Source: Lumbricus terrestris (taxonomy: Eukaryota; Annelida; Clitellata; Crassiclitellata; Lumbricidae). From it: 64,000 bases of DNA. Made by a program: the position numbers and the translations under genes. Of this stretch, positions 34,770 to 46,733 are shown one piece after another. Each line of letters starts with the position of its first letter. The stretch's first letter is position 1. The stretch lies in NCBI GenBank assembly GCA_949752735.1, contig OX457047.1, positions 5,556,026 through 5,620,025 of the forward strand, read 5' to 3'. Below the pieces are notes generated by a model, which was not told the origin of the DNA, made no database searches, and was given only the letters and a program-made list of their open reading frames with translations.

Positions 34770-35167
34770 AGCATCACTGACACACAGAAATGGCCTTTTT
34801 CAAGAACACTAAAATTAATCATACATTAGCTTGTGACAAGCTTTCATGGCATTTCTGATACTGGTATAGTCACGAGATGGCAAACGAACTTTCATCATGT
34901 CAATTTAAAGAAATATGCTTATAAATTCGAACCAAACAATGAGAAAACCTTTAATTAGCGCCCACATGCTTACTAGCACATTATTCAAATTAATATAGAA
35001 GAAATGATGCATAGAAACGCAAACTAGAATGATAATATGGGTGATGCAAAACTTTTTCACACCACTGTACCTCCTCAGTTGCAGCTGTAGCTTAATATCT
35101 TCGTGTGTACTTACCCTGACGCGTTGTCTCTGCTGTCTCTCTTGTTAGCATTTTGATGGTTTGTGAC

Positions 35168-35490
35168 CCGGGGATGGCTCCAGATTTGACGAGGGCCTAT
35201 GACAACAGAGGCCGTCGCCCATGACAGAAATATTTTGGCATATCACAGCACTTTTGATTTGTCATACTTTGAATTAAACGAATGACATCATCACATAATT
35301 ATTCAAAAATCCAAAAACACCTTTTAAAACGATAGAAGCTGATGTTTTACGTAGTAAACAACGCTTATAATAGAGTACAGTGTTTTGTCTTTTATATATG
35401 GATGGATGGATCCGATTTGAACAGGGTCTATGACAACAGAGGCCGTTACCCTGGACAGAAATTTGCTCGGCATATTACAACACTTAAGGT
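35168..35490 (+). repeat. Two copies of the CAGGGTCTATGACAACAGAGG block
   Basis: 35174-35250 (diverged) and 35400-35490 (well kept, starting GGATGGATCCGATTTGA). The same block occurs at 58618-58730 and, inverted, inside the 19.6-20.1 kb array. Ends CCAGGGT...ACCCTGG can pair. No coding frame is conserved. Confidence 0.7.
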
Positions 35491-35754
35491 ACTGAACCTT
35501 TTATATAGCTTAGATTCAGCTTATTTAAATTATGTGTATCATTGTTATTCTTCGCAATTAGTTTCGGGTGATTGCATTAGGCGAATTACACTACAGTCTC
35601 GTTAATTCTGTTTGCCTCTGTATGTGCCTCTGTACGGCTGTCGGCCTGGGTCTTTGTCCGTCTTTATACGCATTCTTGTCTGTCTAAGAAACGCCATATA
35701 AATGTTGTAATGAATGAATGAATGATTAATTCTGATAATACAACGATATTTATA

Positions 35755-36056
35755 ATTCATTCATTCATTGAGAGCATTTTATATAGCGCCCCTTCAAGAA
35801 ACTACTCAGAGGCGCTCCCAGCCCAACCACGAACAAAGAAAAAAGACTTGAGAGACTTGTAGAACCCAGTCGGATGGACCACAAGTAGAGAGCGAAGCGC
35901 ATCCGGAAGATCGTTCCAGACAGTAGGCCCCACGACCGAGAAAGCATGGCGCTGCTTAATAGCAGAGCGAACCCGCGGGACCAGAAGTTCACCCCTTGAC
36001 GAAGAGCGAAGTACACGACGAGCTGCAACGTCAGTTAGACTTTCACCCGACTTCAA
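35755..36056 (-). pseudogene. L2/CR1-like LINE 3' end with (ATTC)n tail
   Basis: Minus strand encodes the C-terminal RT tail: SSSRGELLVPRVRSAIKQRH, FSVVGPTVWNDLPDALRS and a stop, then the 3' UTR block GGGAGCGCCTCTGAGTAG, CTTGAAGGGGCGCTATATAA and (GAAT)n. 5' truncated. Same family as 44868-45432 and 43237-43540; its 3' block is shared by the SINE. Confidence 0.8.
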
Positions 36057-36380
36057 AACCCTCCCTTTCTTTTCAGTGGTTCGTCCACCGACCTCCTGTC
36101 ACTACACCGGTCACACCATCACCGTCACCCCTCATCCCCCTTCCTTCATCGTCACCGAAGAGAGTTCCTGTGGATCTGCCGACTTTAGGACATTAGGACT
36201 GCTCTTGCCCAACATCGTTCGTTTCCTGTTGTTGGTCCCTCCATTTTTATTGACCTTCCACTCGCATTACGGACTAAACTAATGCGACTCGCTTTTCCTC
36301 ATCAGTCTCTCGTTCTTTAACAACATTTCTTTTCCTTTTTAAAGATACAATACAATACAATACAATACAATGTCAACTCA
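36057..36380. other. Spacer ending in (ATACA)n
   Basis: Pyrimidine-rich segment followed by an (ATACA)n microsatellite at 36347-36371. A similar (CAATA)n is at 58524-58555. Could be a retroelement tail; no coding evidence. Confidence 0.45.
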
Positions 36381-39300
36381 TCGCTTGAGTGTTGGAAGTG
36401 ATACAATAATGTATATTATAATCGTAATACACGTAACAGTAACAAAACTGATTGTATTGCACACCCTTAGAAAAATTTGAATAAATTCTATATAGTTGAT
36501 TTTCGCCCAACTTTGATATTAAAGCATTATTATTTATTAATCAGCAGTTTAACGACATCTTATAGCTACAAAGGCTGTTGACGTCTTTAAAGATTTTAAC
36601 GTATGTCCATTCACTTTTGTTCAACTGTTCAGCAGTTTTTGTCCATTTTCTCTCTGTTTTCGTTTCCTTTTTCAGAAGTTTGATGGCATCTTATTATACA
36701 TTTGCACATTTCATGACGTTCACATTATACAACATCTAGGTTACTTAATTAGATTAACATCAAATATTTATCGCATGTTTATAAGCAACTTTGAACATTC
36801 ATTGACCAACAATGAAATTATGGGCAGATTAGATATTCAACATTAAAATAAAAAATCAAAGTATTCATCCATCATTTAGAGACATGAACATTGAACAATA
36901 ATAGCAAGAGCAAAATTTTTCAATGTCTGTTTCATTTTAACGGCCACTTTATATATAACATTAGTTTCAAACGTTTTAAAGGTGTTCGCACACTGAAATA
37001 CCTCGAAATGACAATTATTTCTGTGTCCATTATAGTCACTTTTACGATAGCAACTCGCACTCAATATCTCTATCTTTATCATTATAATAGCGTGTTTGGG
37101 CCAGGAACCATTCTGAACACCTTGCTTTCGTTATATGTATTCTGCGTTCCTGATAACAAAGATCATTAGTGACGCCATACTCTTTTGTACAGGCTTGCAC
37201 TTGCAGTGTGCAACCAGTGACGGCGTACTGCGGGTGTAGAGTTACTATAGAATTGGAGGAGGATCCAGTGTTTAACGACAGCCATAATATGACAATTTCC
37301 GTCGACAAAGATTAGTTTTGGCAAAATACGGCCTATTTATGAGCATTTTAAAGGTGTTCGCAATTTTAAAGCGGTGTCTAATACTTGGATAAATTCTAAA
37401 TTGTTATAGCATTAGGATGCACTGATCCGGTTGTTATTCACGGAATGCGTGTACGGCGCCTGGGTGAAACGGTCAGCATAGGATGTGATATGGATGAAGA
37501 ATATCAATGGCAGATGACGTGTGTTAAGAATCAATGGATCGGTCGATATGAAAACTGCTCCACACATGGTTCGTTTATATATTACAGTACAACAACGGGT
37601 TAAAGGATATTTTGGGTATGGTTGGTTGGTTGGTGATATTCTATATCAGTGGAAATATATGGACACTCTTCCATTCTCTTGGGTATTTTAGGGTTTATCT
37701 TTCCGTGTTTTGTGAGGTTTCACTGTGATTTGTCAAGTTCAAGTTTCACTGTGTTTTTACGCCTTTCGCTCTGTTTTTGTAGGCAACAGATTATAGAGTT
37801 TCGGAATAAATTGATTATTCTGTTGTTTGGTTTGAATATTTTAAAACATTCGGTGATGATTATTTATTATATGGACACTCTTCCATTCTCTTGGGTACGG
37901 TATTTTAGGAAATAAAGATAATTCTAGCGACACTCGTGTTGGCCGAGACCGAGAAACAATAGTCGCCGATGATCAGAAACCGATTTCATATGACTCGCTT
38001 TGTTGCTTGCTCTGACCAAAATAAAGATATGAGTGTGGATTATGGCTACTACATGATTGTATAGTAGAGCAGGCTGGTGAAAAACTGTTTAATTTGTGAT
38101 GCAAGCATGAAAATATTATGGTATGTAGGCCTACCACGAACATGTCAAAGAAGCAGATGTATCCCCTGTCCCCAAAATCGGCCATTTTCATAACGGCGGA
38201 CCCATTTACAGATTTTTGAACATCACAAAATTCAACTCAGAATCGTCATCTTGGTTTCAACGCATTTAAGGGAAAGAATTCTAATATTGCCATCAAAAAG
38301 TTTTCCATGGTCTCAATGACCGCCATTTTCCAAAATGACGGTCGAAATATGGATTGTGCAATATCTCAGATTCCAATACACTCCGAATCGGTGTCTTGGT
38401 GTCCAAAGATAGCTAACATAAAAAGAGCCTTCACAAAGTTCGCCGTGTTATCAATGGCGACCATTTTCCCATCATGAATTTTTAATATCTTTGCTTTCAA
38501 TTCACTTGGTGTCTCTTCTAAGTGAATAGAGACAATCTTTTTCTTTTGGCAATCATGTTCATGGCATGTACCAAATTTCACGCGTGTATCACAATTCGTT
38601 CAGATTTTGGCACAAAGCCCCCCAATTACTAGGAAGCTTGCAATTATGATTTTTTTAAGAGGCAGTATTTGTATCCTGCAAGAAACAATTAGAAGAGGTG
38701 TATAAACTATGCAAGTTTTTAATTCAATTTTATTTAACCAAAGTTTAACGTTGTCGTAAGACATCAAAGGCCGCTGACGACAATTTACACCTTATACGGT
38801 GGTAGTAACAATGAATTCAAGGCATCCAAAATACACCATAAAAATTGTAACGTTGTCATAATAATATCATTGTTGATTGCCTTAGCCTTAATATAATATA
38901 GTCGTTCATGTGTCATTAGTGTTCATTGTTTACTAGCAAATTTTTTTACAGTTAATAGCATTAACTACACGTAGACTTGGAACCGACCTGAGTTGACGAA
39001 TCAAAGTCCACCGTGCCCAACTTCTCGTGGGGTGACCTGTTAGTAACCCCTCCGTATGGTGGGGTGAACGAACGGGCACGGATGGCAAACGGGAGGAAGG
39101 CAATGGCAAACCACCCCTTATCTTCTGCCAAGAAAATAGACATGATGTATCCAAGAAGTTAGATGGTTGGATGAGGTGCAGGAAAAGTCTGGCATGAACC
39201 TGACCTGGAGGAGCTAAGAATAAAAAAAGAGTGTATCAGACAACAATAAATAGTTTAAATACCCAGAAAGTTGCAACCTGGGAGTGCAGTCATTGGCGCA

Positions 39301-39767
39301 AAGAAATTTTTAAACATCGCAATAAATTTCAATACCTGCCATACCTTTCTAAAGTGTTACAGCCATTTATAAGTATCCAGCCTCATCCGAATTAACTGAT
39401 AAATCGCGTAGATCACATTAGTTCAGACCGCATGGTGACATTGCATGGTACTAGATACCGTAGGCAATTAATTTTGAAAAGGTAAATCAAAAGTTACCGG
39501 GTCAATTTTGTTCTCAGGGGTCGACGTAACTCTATAAATCATCATAGCCGCACTAGAAAGGAACCGCTGTCGGAAACAATTTTAAAAGGTGAATTAAAAG
39601 AAAAGTGAAGCACAAAAGTTTTGGTGTAAATTTTAAAGTCAATTCAAACGTTGGTTCAAAAGATAAAATTCAGAAAGATCACTTCAAAGGTAAATTGAAA
39701 ACCAAGATATTATTTATAGCTAAGACCGATATTAGATTCAACGATTAATTTAGTAAATTATTCAAAG
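36381..39767. other. 3.4 kb without recognisable gene
   Basis: 36545-36597 matches 61567-61620 (AACGACATCTTATAGCTACA). 37148-37230 has a copy of the ATTAGTGACGCC / CAGGCTTG block. 37660-37690 and 37871-37900 repeat TATGGACACTCTTCCATTCT. 38180-38500 has two loosely similar units with ACCGCCATTTTCC / GCGACCATTTTCCC. 39040-39130 is a GC-richer block with GGGAGGAAGGCAATGGCAAA. None gives a gene. Confidence 0.45.
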
Positions 39768-39775
39768 ATTCACAG

Positions 39776-42597
39776 TAAGGTGGAGTGAAAATTTTTTTTC
39801 TTGAATTTCAAAATGCCTGGGTGCGGGAAAGTTGCATTATGATCTAAGAAGTTCATATGAATTTTTTTTAAATTTTATTCCTTCTTTAAGTGGTGCCCCA
39901 ACGATATAATAAATTTGCTATTATTTGAAAAAAATCGAAATTTCTTGTTTTTCCTAGTAATGTTTGTCAACCTCTTAACCATATTGCAAAGCAAGTATTT
40001 AACATAGAATAACGCTTTTAAAGAGAATCCCTGCCTAAACTCTTTTTATTGCCATATTTAGGTGATTACAGACTGGTCATAAAAATCTACACCATACATT
40101 ATTTTTGCCGAAATTTGTCTAATGCTTAAATAATTTATATTGCTATTTTCGAGCACTCTAAAATGCTTAAGTGTAAAAATGTGCCTACTTTCTCGAGCGT
40201 TTTAATCTATAACTTCAATTAAAATGTTTGTGATTGAAATAAAATTTGAATTTAAATGAAAACATAAATTTCAATTAAGATTTGTATTAAAATCTTTCAA
40301 AAAATTAATTTCTTGATATTATCTTATAAATGTTTTCTAAAAGTTACTCCGACTTCAAAAGAACCAAAGTTTGCAGCAAGTGGCAATCACAATCAGACTG
40401 CGAATAGCTGATTTGTGGTTGAAGTCTTCGAAACCGATTATAGGCCCAGCTCATCAAAATGTAGGCCTAATGGACAAGATAAAACTCTATCACTACAAGT
40501 ATAAAAACTAACTTGCTCAAGCCATATAAATTGCGGAAATATGACCAGAAATACATATCTAACATTGAAGAATTTGCAAAGCAATCTGACATTCAGTTAC
40601 TTGATATTGTGGCATGTAGGCCTATTAGTATATGGAGATAAATAATTGCACGTGTGCAAAAAGTACCAAAGTTCAAATGGCAAATAAGTGTCTTAAGTTT
40701 TCCTTCGCTCAAGTACAATCTGGTATTTTCAGTTATTTGGACTCAGAAATGTCAAGCCATAATAAGGAATCAGACACGTATCAAATTCTTCAACAGACAA
40801 TCATCGCTGATAATTGTCAACAGTGTTAAACAACAAAGAATCGGAAGATGAACCAATTACAATTAACTCCAAACAATATAAAAGTGCACTAATACGTTCA
40901 GATTTAGGGCTGACCTTCTTTGGCTTGTGAATGATACATACAAAGTCATACGTGGCATTTCTGATCGTTGTGCTGCTTTCTGGCAACGGCAGTTTTGTCA
41001 ATTTTACAAGATGCGGGTGTTGTGCACAACATAGATTAATCTATGGCGATCTATAGGACAGGCCTATATTAGTAAAGTTCGAAGAGAATGGTTAAAAGTT
41101 CAAAAACGTCCACAGTGTAATTCCGTAAAACAACTATCTGGATTGTACCTCGATGTGCATAAAGATAGGACCAGAGTGCAAATGAAAAATGGCAATAAAT
41201 CGTGTTTTAAAATCATTCCTGAAGATCACATACCACTTGTGCTTGAAACCATTTTACAATATCTGGGTCATGCTACTCAGGACTGAGAGTAGATCATCTA
41301 AAAATATTCATACAAATATCACCAAGCGTTTGTTAGATAATAAAATAGCAACTGAAGATTTAGTTGCCATTGGTTGCGTCTGAACTAATGGCAATACTGG
41401 TGCAGTTGGTGGGATCATGAGTCTTTTGGAAATACAACTTGGTAGACCACTACATTGGTTTAATTGACTGTTGAATGCCAATGAATAGACTCTGCGGCAT
41501 CTAATTCAAAGGCTAACTGGTGGAACACAAGATCCAACATTATTTTCAGTAAACATAGTCAATTCTCCAGGACACTGTGATTCATTATCTGAAGCATTGC
41601 AACGCAATTGAGTTAGAGAACTGCCCAAATATGGAAGGAATCAAATTAAGTACCGATCAGCAACATTTGAACAATACAATTACTAAATTATGCAAAGCTG
41701 CATCATGTGGCATTTGTTCACCAGACATAGATCTCTACTTTCAAAAGCCAGCTCCTGTTAGCCACTGAAGGTGGTTGATAACAGCAAATCCCAAATAGAA
41801 TTTTGAGACTATATAGGAACGGAAAGTCTAAGTGATAATCTGTTAGTGTGAGAGTCTATACATCAGTCTGGCTTCCAAGCACCTGCGGAGGATGATAAAA
41901 TAATCCAGATACTGCAACATAATTTACGAGACATTGTAGTTGAAGTTATTAAAGGAAATGGATATTTCGCCATGCAGAAAATATACTACTTGCAATGTTT
42001 GTTCAACGAAAGATCTCATATCCGTGAGCTAGAATGCAGACAAATTCTTGCTGCAAGAGTTGAAAAAGCATCATTATCAAATATCATGAAATTATTTCGA
42101 GTAGGCCTAGGACTAAGCTACTCTTACTCGACTTTCATCCTGAAGATATAGCCTATATTGACCAAGTCGAATGGCAAATAATAGATCGATATGAGCCACC
42201 TCTCATGAAACATGTTGCAGACAAGATTGTAGCAAATTGTGTAAAATGTACATAAACTAAATCAGAGTTTTGCATAATTTTGACTTAAGAGAAACCTCTT
42301 AAATGAAAGTGTATTTTAGAATACGGAATATGATAGTTAATTCTGTCATCATTATGCAGCATTGCAACAATGGTTTGTTGTCTTAAGTTGCCCATGGCTA
42401 AAAGCACATTTTAACGAAAAATTGCAAATTTTGTCAAAATTGTTCGATTTTCTTCATCGTTGGGGCACCACTTAGAATAGGAATAAGTTCAACATATTTT
42501 GCAAAACAACTAACCATATCAAAATGCAACTTTTGCACACCCAGGCATTTTTAATTTATGACATAAAATTTTTCACCATTGTATTCACTCCACCTTA
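39776..42597 (+). mobile_element. Complete long-TIR transposon, family 2 (8-bp TSD)
   Basis: Starts TAAGGTGGAGTGAA and ends with the inverse TTCACTCCACCTTA. Inverted similarity extends ~150 bp, with AATGCCTGGGTG, AGTTGCATT and AAGTGGTGCCCCAACGAT in both ends. Exact 8-bp duplication ATTCACAG at 39768-39775 and 42598-42605. It holds one decayed plus-strand gene. First bases TARGGTGG, an inner GTGCCCC block ~115-130 bp from the end, and 8-bp duplications are shared with family 1 at 15160-18272. Confidence 0.88.
40500..42255 (+). pseudogene. Transposase-like gene of family 2 (heavily decayed)
   Basis: Recognisable pieces in changing frames: SNIEEFAKQSDIQLLDI, TYKVIRGISDRCAAF (compare family 1 DRTKISSRNATF), VRREWLKVQKRPQCNSVKQL, IPLVLETIL, then the core GC..TNGNTGAVGGIMSLLE (41372-41430), GRPLHWF..LLNANE, and NGYFAMQK...LFNERSHIRELE. 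The acidic residue expected before TNGNTG is destroyed (V then stop) and the Cys and His of the C-x2-H-x2-E motif have become a stop and Asn. The gene is dead. Family recognised by pattern as a multicopy invertebrate group of unknown biochemistry; hAT-like transposase function is inferred. Confidence 0.72.
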
Positions 42598-42605
42598 ATT
42601 CACAG

Positions 42606-43236
42606 CTCCACCTGTTCCGCTAATCCTGAAACGATGAGAATGAATTTACCGTTCACTGTCATTTGGAAGACGATGAAGTCACACGCAATCATAAACCGAA
42701 GCTAATAAAAGAAGTTTTCTTTTTTTTGCTGATCCACAGTTAACTTCGAACTCCGTCATCTCCTCCAACTCTGCACGCCACGTTCCTTCACCGGGTTCGA
42801 AGGTCATTAACCAGTGTATGAATCCCAATTTGACGAGGGTTATTATGAGAATAAACATCTCAATAACATCTCTATCATTGTTATTATGATCACCTGGTCA
42901 AACAGCTGCCACTGTCGTATAATTATGAGAAGTGCAGGCGACTTCATTTCTTAGCCTCGGCATATTATGATTGCGTGTTACTATAGTCCTATCCTAATTA
43001 TAGGTGTCTAACTTGACATAAAGATGCCTGCGATTCAAAGTCATGATTGTGTTTGAAACCACCTTATTTATTAACAAAAATATCACTTTAGAAAAGGTGT
43101 ATAAGTATATAACTGCGAAAGTATAATAGTCATAAAAAATCACGTTGTAGAATGTAGACTGTAGAGGTTTCAGTATATCAACACTTTTTATAATAAGGAT
43201 CATTTTAGCTAAATTCGCGTGCATTGAGGATGTTTC
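42606..43236. other. Unassigned spacer
   Basis: Has TTTGACGAGGGTTATTATGA near 42830, a weak match to the 35.2-kb block, and AGGTGTCTAACTTG (43002). No gene. Confidence 0.45.
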
Positions 43237-43540
43237 ATATATTCATTCATTCATTCATTCATTCATTCATTCAAGAATTTATTTATATAGCGCTTCTTCA
43301 AGAGGACTACTCAGAAGCGCTCCCGACTCTAGCACGGCAAAAAAGGAAAGTTTTAAGTGCAATAAAAATGTTTCAGTAATAATCCCAGGAAGTAGGAGTA
43401 ACCTGCTGGAGCCCATTCCAGACAACTGGGCCGATCACAGAAAATGTTCTATTCTGCATCGTTGCAGTTCGTGCAAATGGAACCAATAGCAATCCCTTCT
43501 GTGCAGAACGGAGGGGCGATGGTCTTGGGTACTAGTGGAG
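43237..43540 (-). pseudogene. L2/CR1-like LINE 3' end, diverged
   Basis: (CATT)n at the left end, then TTTATATAGCGCTTCTTCAA, ACTACTCAGAAGCGCTCCCG and, further in, GCCCATTCCAGACAACTGGG and GATCACAGAAAATG, inverse of the WNDLP / FSVVGP coding region. Older than the 35.8 and 45 kb copies. The 43.54-44.16 kb interval beyond it shows only a (GT)n run near 43865. Confidence 0.7.
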
Positions 43541-44161
43541 CAACAAAGCTCTATATGTATTTAGGATATCAAACTCTCAATTTATAGTTGTAGTTTTCTT
43601 CGTTGAATGTAATATGCCGAACTAACTTCTGTAGACGGCAATGGCCATTGTTGTCGTAAGCCATTGTTAAGCAGTAGCCAAAAACTTGAGCACTTTACTA
43701 TTCTGATTTCTGATAGTCTCAAGTTGAGTTAGATGTTAATTATTTGCTACTGATATCAACCGAATGAAAATTAATATTGCAGAAAGAAGCCAAACTTATA
43801 AACAATCTGTATCCCGTTAAAAAGGTGTTCAACTTGTCAGATGATACTTGTGTGTGCGTTCGTGCGCGCGCGTGTGTGTGTGTTTTTTGTGTGCTCTATC
43901 ATATGGCCCATTGACTATTATTTCTCAAGCATGGCCTCCTAGAGGCTATTGCATGAAATAAAATAAAAGCCAATCTAATATAATTCAATCAATCAGGGTT
44001 TAAAGTGGTTGGGAACTCGTGGGAACGGCGTTCCCACTGCCCTCAAAATTCTTGGCTTGCGTTACCACTACTTATCAAGATGGAACTCTAAAACATACGC
44101 ATTTTCAATAAAATTCTTTATCAGCGCTCCCACTGCTCGCACAAACCACTTTAACTTTTGT

Positions 44162-44385
44162 GGGGCGCGGTGGTGTAGTGGTGGCGTCGTTGCCTTGCAG
44201 CCGGAATGTTGTAGGTTCGAATCCACCTCGCCGCGTAAGAACCTTGGGCAAGTTCTTCACTCACAATTGCTCAGCGCTTCGGCGTGAAACTCCGATGCAG
44301 TGTCCGCTCTGCATTCGGGAGCGCCTCTGAGTAGAAGTGAGCTTGAAGGGGCGCTATAACAAGTACGCATACAAACAAACAAACC
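44162..44385 (+). mobile_element. tRNA-derived SINE, copy 3 (best preserved)
   Basis: Head GGGGCGCGGTGGTGTAGTGG with A box TGGTGTAGTGG (44170-44180) and B box GGTTCGAATCC (44214-44224), a tRNA-unrelated body, then GGGAGCGCCTCTGAGTAG ... CTTGAAGGGGCGCTATAACA and an (ACAA)n tail. Internal RNA polymerase III promoter expected. Not a functional tRNA: there is no 3' acceptor half. Confidence 0.88.
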
Positions 44386-44867
44386 ACTGCAATCAATCAA
44401 TCAGTAAATAAATAAATAAGTCAATCAACCAATCAAAAATTTTATCGCATTTGCTCAAAGATTTTCACATTTTTTACGTTGGTTCCCGCTTCTTCGAATT
44501 GACATTCCATCCCATTCGTTGCCACTGCAGGTCTGACCAAGGATTTTATAAGACAAAGCTCTGCCACTATCTCCACTCTGGTTGCGCCAGTCTTGATGCC
44601 GCATAAAAGAGGAGGGTGACATAAATCATTTTCGTTTTGACAGTTTGCTTTAACAATGACCTTAAAATCATTAAAGCACCATAATTGTCCTTGGACTCAG
44701 ACTTTAAGCACACACGAGTCGTAACAATAACATTGCTGACAGAAACTCTTCTTCTTTCACTTCTCTCTGATAATATGTTTATCCGCGAATCTCATTCCAA
44801 CTTATAAAACTTACCAGCTTCATCAACTCCGAGTTATCTCAAGATTCCTCTCTCTCATAGTGCTACT

Positions 44868-45432
44868 ATGACTCTTGTGCATGCTTTTGTCACTAGTAGG
44901 ATTGATTACTGCAGTTCGGTACTCGTGGCTCTAACACTTGGACTAGTTGGGCGCCTTGAACCAGTTCTTCATTCGGCTGCTCGCCGCATTGGCCGCATTC
45001 CAAAATATGCCCCCGGCTCTGCTTATATGCGTGACGTACTTCACTGGCTCCCTGTTTCTCAGCGCATCTCCTACCGAGTTGCTGCACTTGTTTGGCGTTG
45101 CCGTCTTTCTTGTGCTCCGTCGTACCTGTCTAGCCTTTGTCGACCTGTCTCAGACCTTTCAGCCCATCGAGCTCTTCGCTCGGCGGCAACGGGTGAGCTT
45201 TTGGTTCCGCGAGCTCGCACTTCTATGGGACAGCGCCGAACAGTTTCTGTTGTGGGTCCCGATATCTGAAATGGCCTCCCACTAACCTTGCGACTTATGC
45301 CTAGGCTAAATTCCTCTGCATTTTTTAAGTATTTCAAATCCTATTTTAGCTGTGGCTGGGCTGGGATCGCCTCTGAGTAGGTTTCTTGAGGAGGCGCTAT
45401 ATAAATCTTCGAAATGAATGAATGAATGAATA
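44868..45432 (+). pseudogene. L2/CR1-like LINE, 5'-truncated, with (GAAT)n tail
   Basis: Encodes the RT C-terminal domain: AFVTSRIDYCSSVL, LHSAARRIGRIPKYA, DVLHWLPVSQRISYRVAALV, RSAATGELLVPRART and RRTVSVVGPDI, then TGA where the family has Trp, then NGLPLTLR and a stop. The 3' end GGGATCGCCTCTGAGTAG, TTGAGGAGGCGCTATATAAA is followed by (GAAT)n. Only the end of a parent element of several kb. Confidence 0.85.
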
Positions 45433-45763
45433 GGTGACACTTACACACCTTTTCAAAATGATGCATTCGCTCTATTAATAAATTTTCTGAAACAATTTAT
45501 ATTATTGAAAGCAAGAGACGAACCATTAGCTCGTGGTTGCCTTTTAATACGTAACTGTATAATTATAACAAGACTCATTAGCTCTTTAATGCATGCCTTG
45601 GATTGGCACGAAAGGATTGCGATCAGTGTCGCAGTTACACGGTCAGCTCACACGTCTAAATGCATGTAATTGCATCAGTAATACGACTGTTCAGTGTTCA
45701 ACTCGTGTATCATGCCAGTTCTGTCTACGGCTCTGAAACACGGTCCTTCGGTAGGCGCTTTAA

Positions 45764-46729
45764 CCCTCAGGCTACCAAGCTTTTTTTGTAACACTGACTA
45801 CCAAGGAGGGGTGGTTACCACCACCCCCCCTGGATTTTGGGTTGGGTTTGAGATATCATAACTTGTAATACACCATTTGATTCAGCATTCATTTCTACAC
45901 AAAATGGTATATTTAGGTTTAGAAAATATGAATGCCCCTCGAAATTATGAATTTTTTACCATGGGTACCCGTCGATTTCACAAAATGTATACTTACGCAA
46001 AGGGAATATATTAGATTCTGTGTGTTTTATACATGATTTATATATAAAAAGTAGTTTACATATAATAAAGTCCAATATTCAACTATAAAAACTAGTAATA
46101 AGTCTGTTTTATGTTCAATCAAAACAAAAAAACATGTTTTAGCCGCTGAAAAACGTGTACGCACACATATCGGTTCGCGTTGCAAAAAAACCCAACATTT
46201 TTATACATTTTAATTTATTTTGAGCACTTCCGGTCATCAGATTTTTAATTATTTAGTATTATAAAATAGCCCTAAATGCCCTCTACAGAATAGCATAATT
46301 TATTTCTATTAAAAAATAAATTATGGATAAGTTATAATAGAAAAAACATGACAATTTTATGAAAATAAAACACCTTTATATATATTTTAATTTTGAGCAC
46401 TTCCGGTTGTCAAAAGACAAATCAATGAGCATGGAAATGTAGCCCCACATTCCCTCTATAGAATGGTATAATTTGTGTCTCTTAATATTAAGGGGCGGAA
46501 AAGTTACAGACGATATTCTAGGGGGGGGGGTGGTATCCACCCCCTTGGTACCTTGGGTATATCGGGTGTAACTTTTGAACGGTATCATCAAAATTTTTAG
46601 CTCAAAATGTGTCCCAATGAATCCTCTACAGCTACCAATTTTTTCAAAATTTTAGTCCAGACGGAACGCGTTTGATTTGCGAAAAACCTAGGGGGGTGGC
46701 AACCACCCCCCCTCTTGGTAGCCCGAGGG
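45764..46729. mobile_element. piggyBac-like non-autonomous element, second family
   Basis: TTAA on both sides (45760-45763, 46730-46733). Termini CCCTCAGGCTACCAAG and inverted CTTGGTAGCCCGAGGG, 15 of 16 matching. Subterminal C-rich blocks (GGTGGTTACCACCACC, GGTGGTATCCACCCCC, GGTGGCAACCACCCCC) are short palindromes on both sides. No transposase. Termini resemble CCCTCGAGTGCCCAAG of the 652-bp family. Confidence 0.85.
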
Positions 46730-46733
46730 TTAA

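Noticed and set aside
38933..39154. Pro/Ser-rich frames around 39 kb
   Set aside because: Lies on a GC-richer block that looks like part of a dispersed repeat; two overlapping frames, no conserved motif.
44162..44235. Functional tRNA gene
   Set aside because: A and B boxes are present, but no acceptor stem closure; the body and tail identify a SINE.
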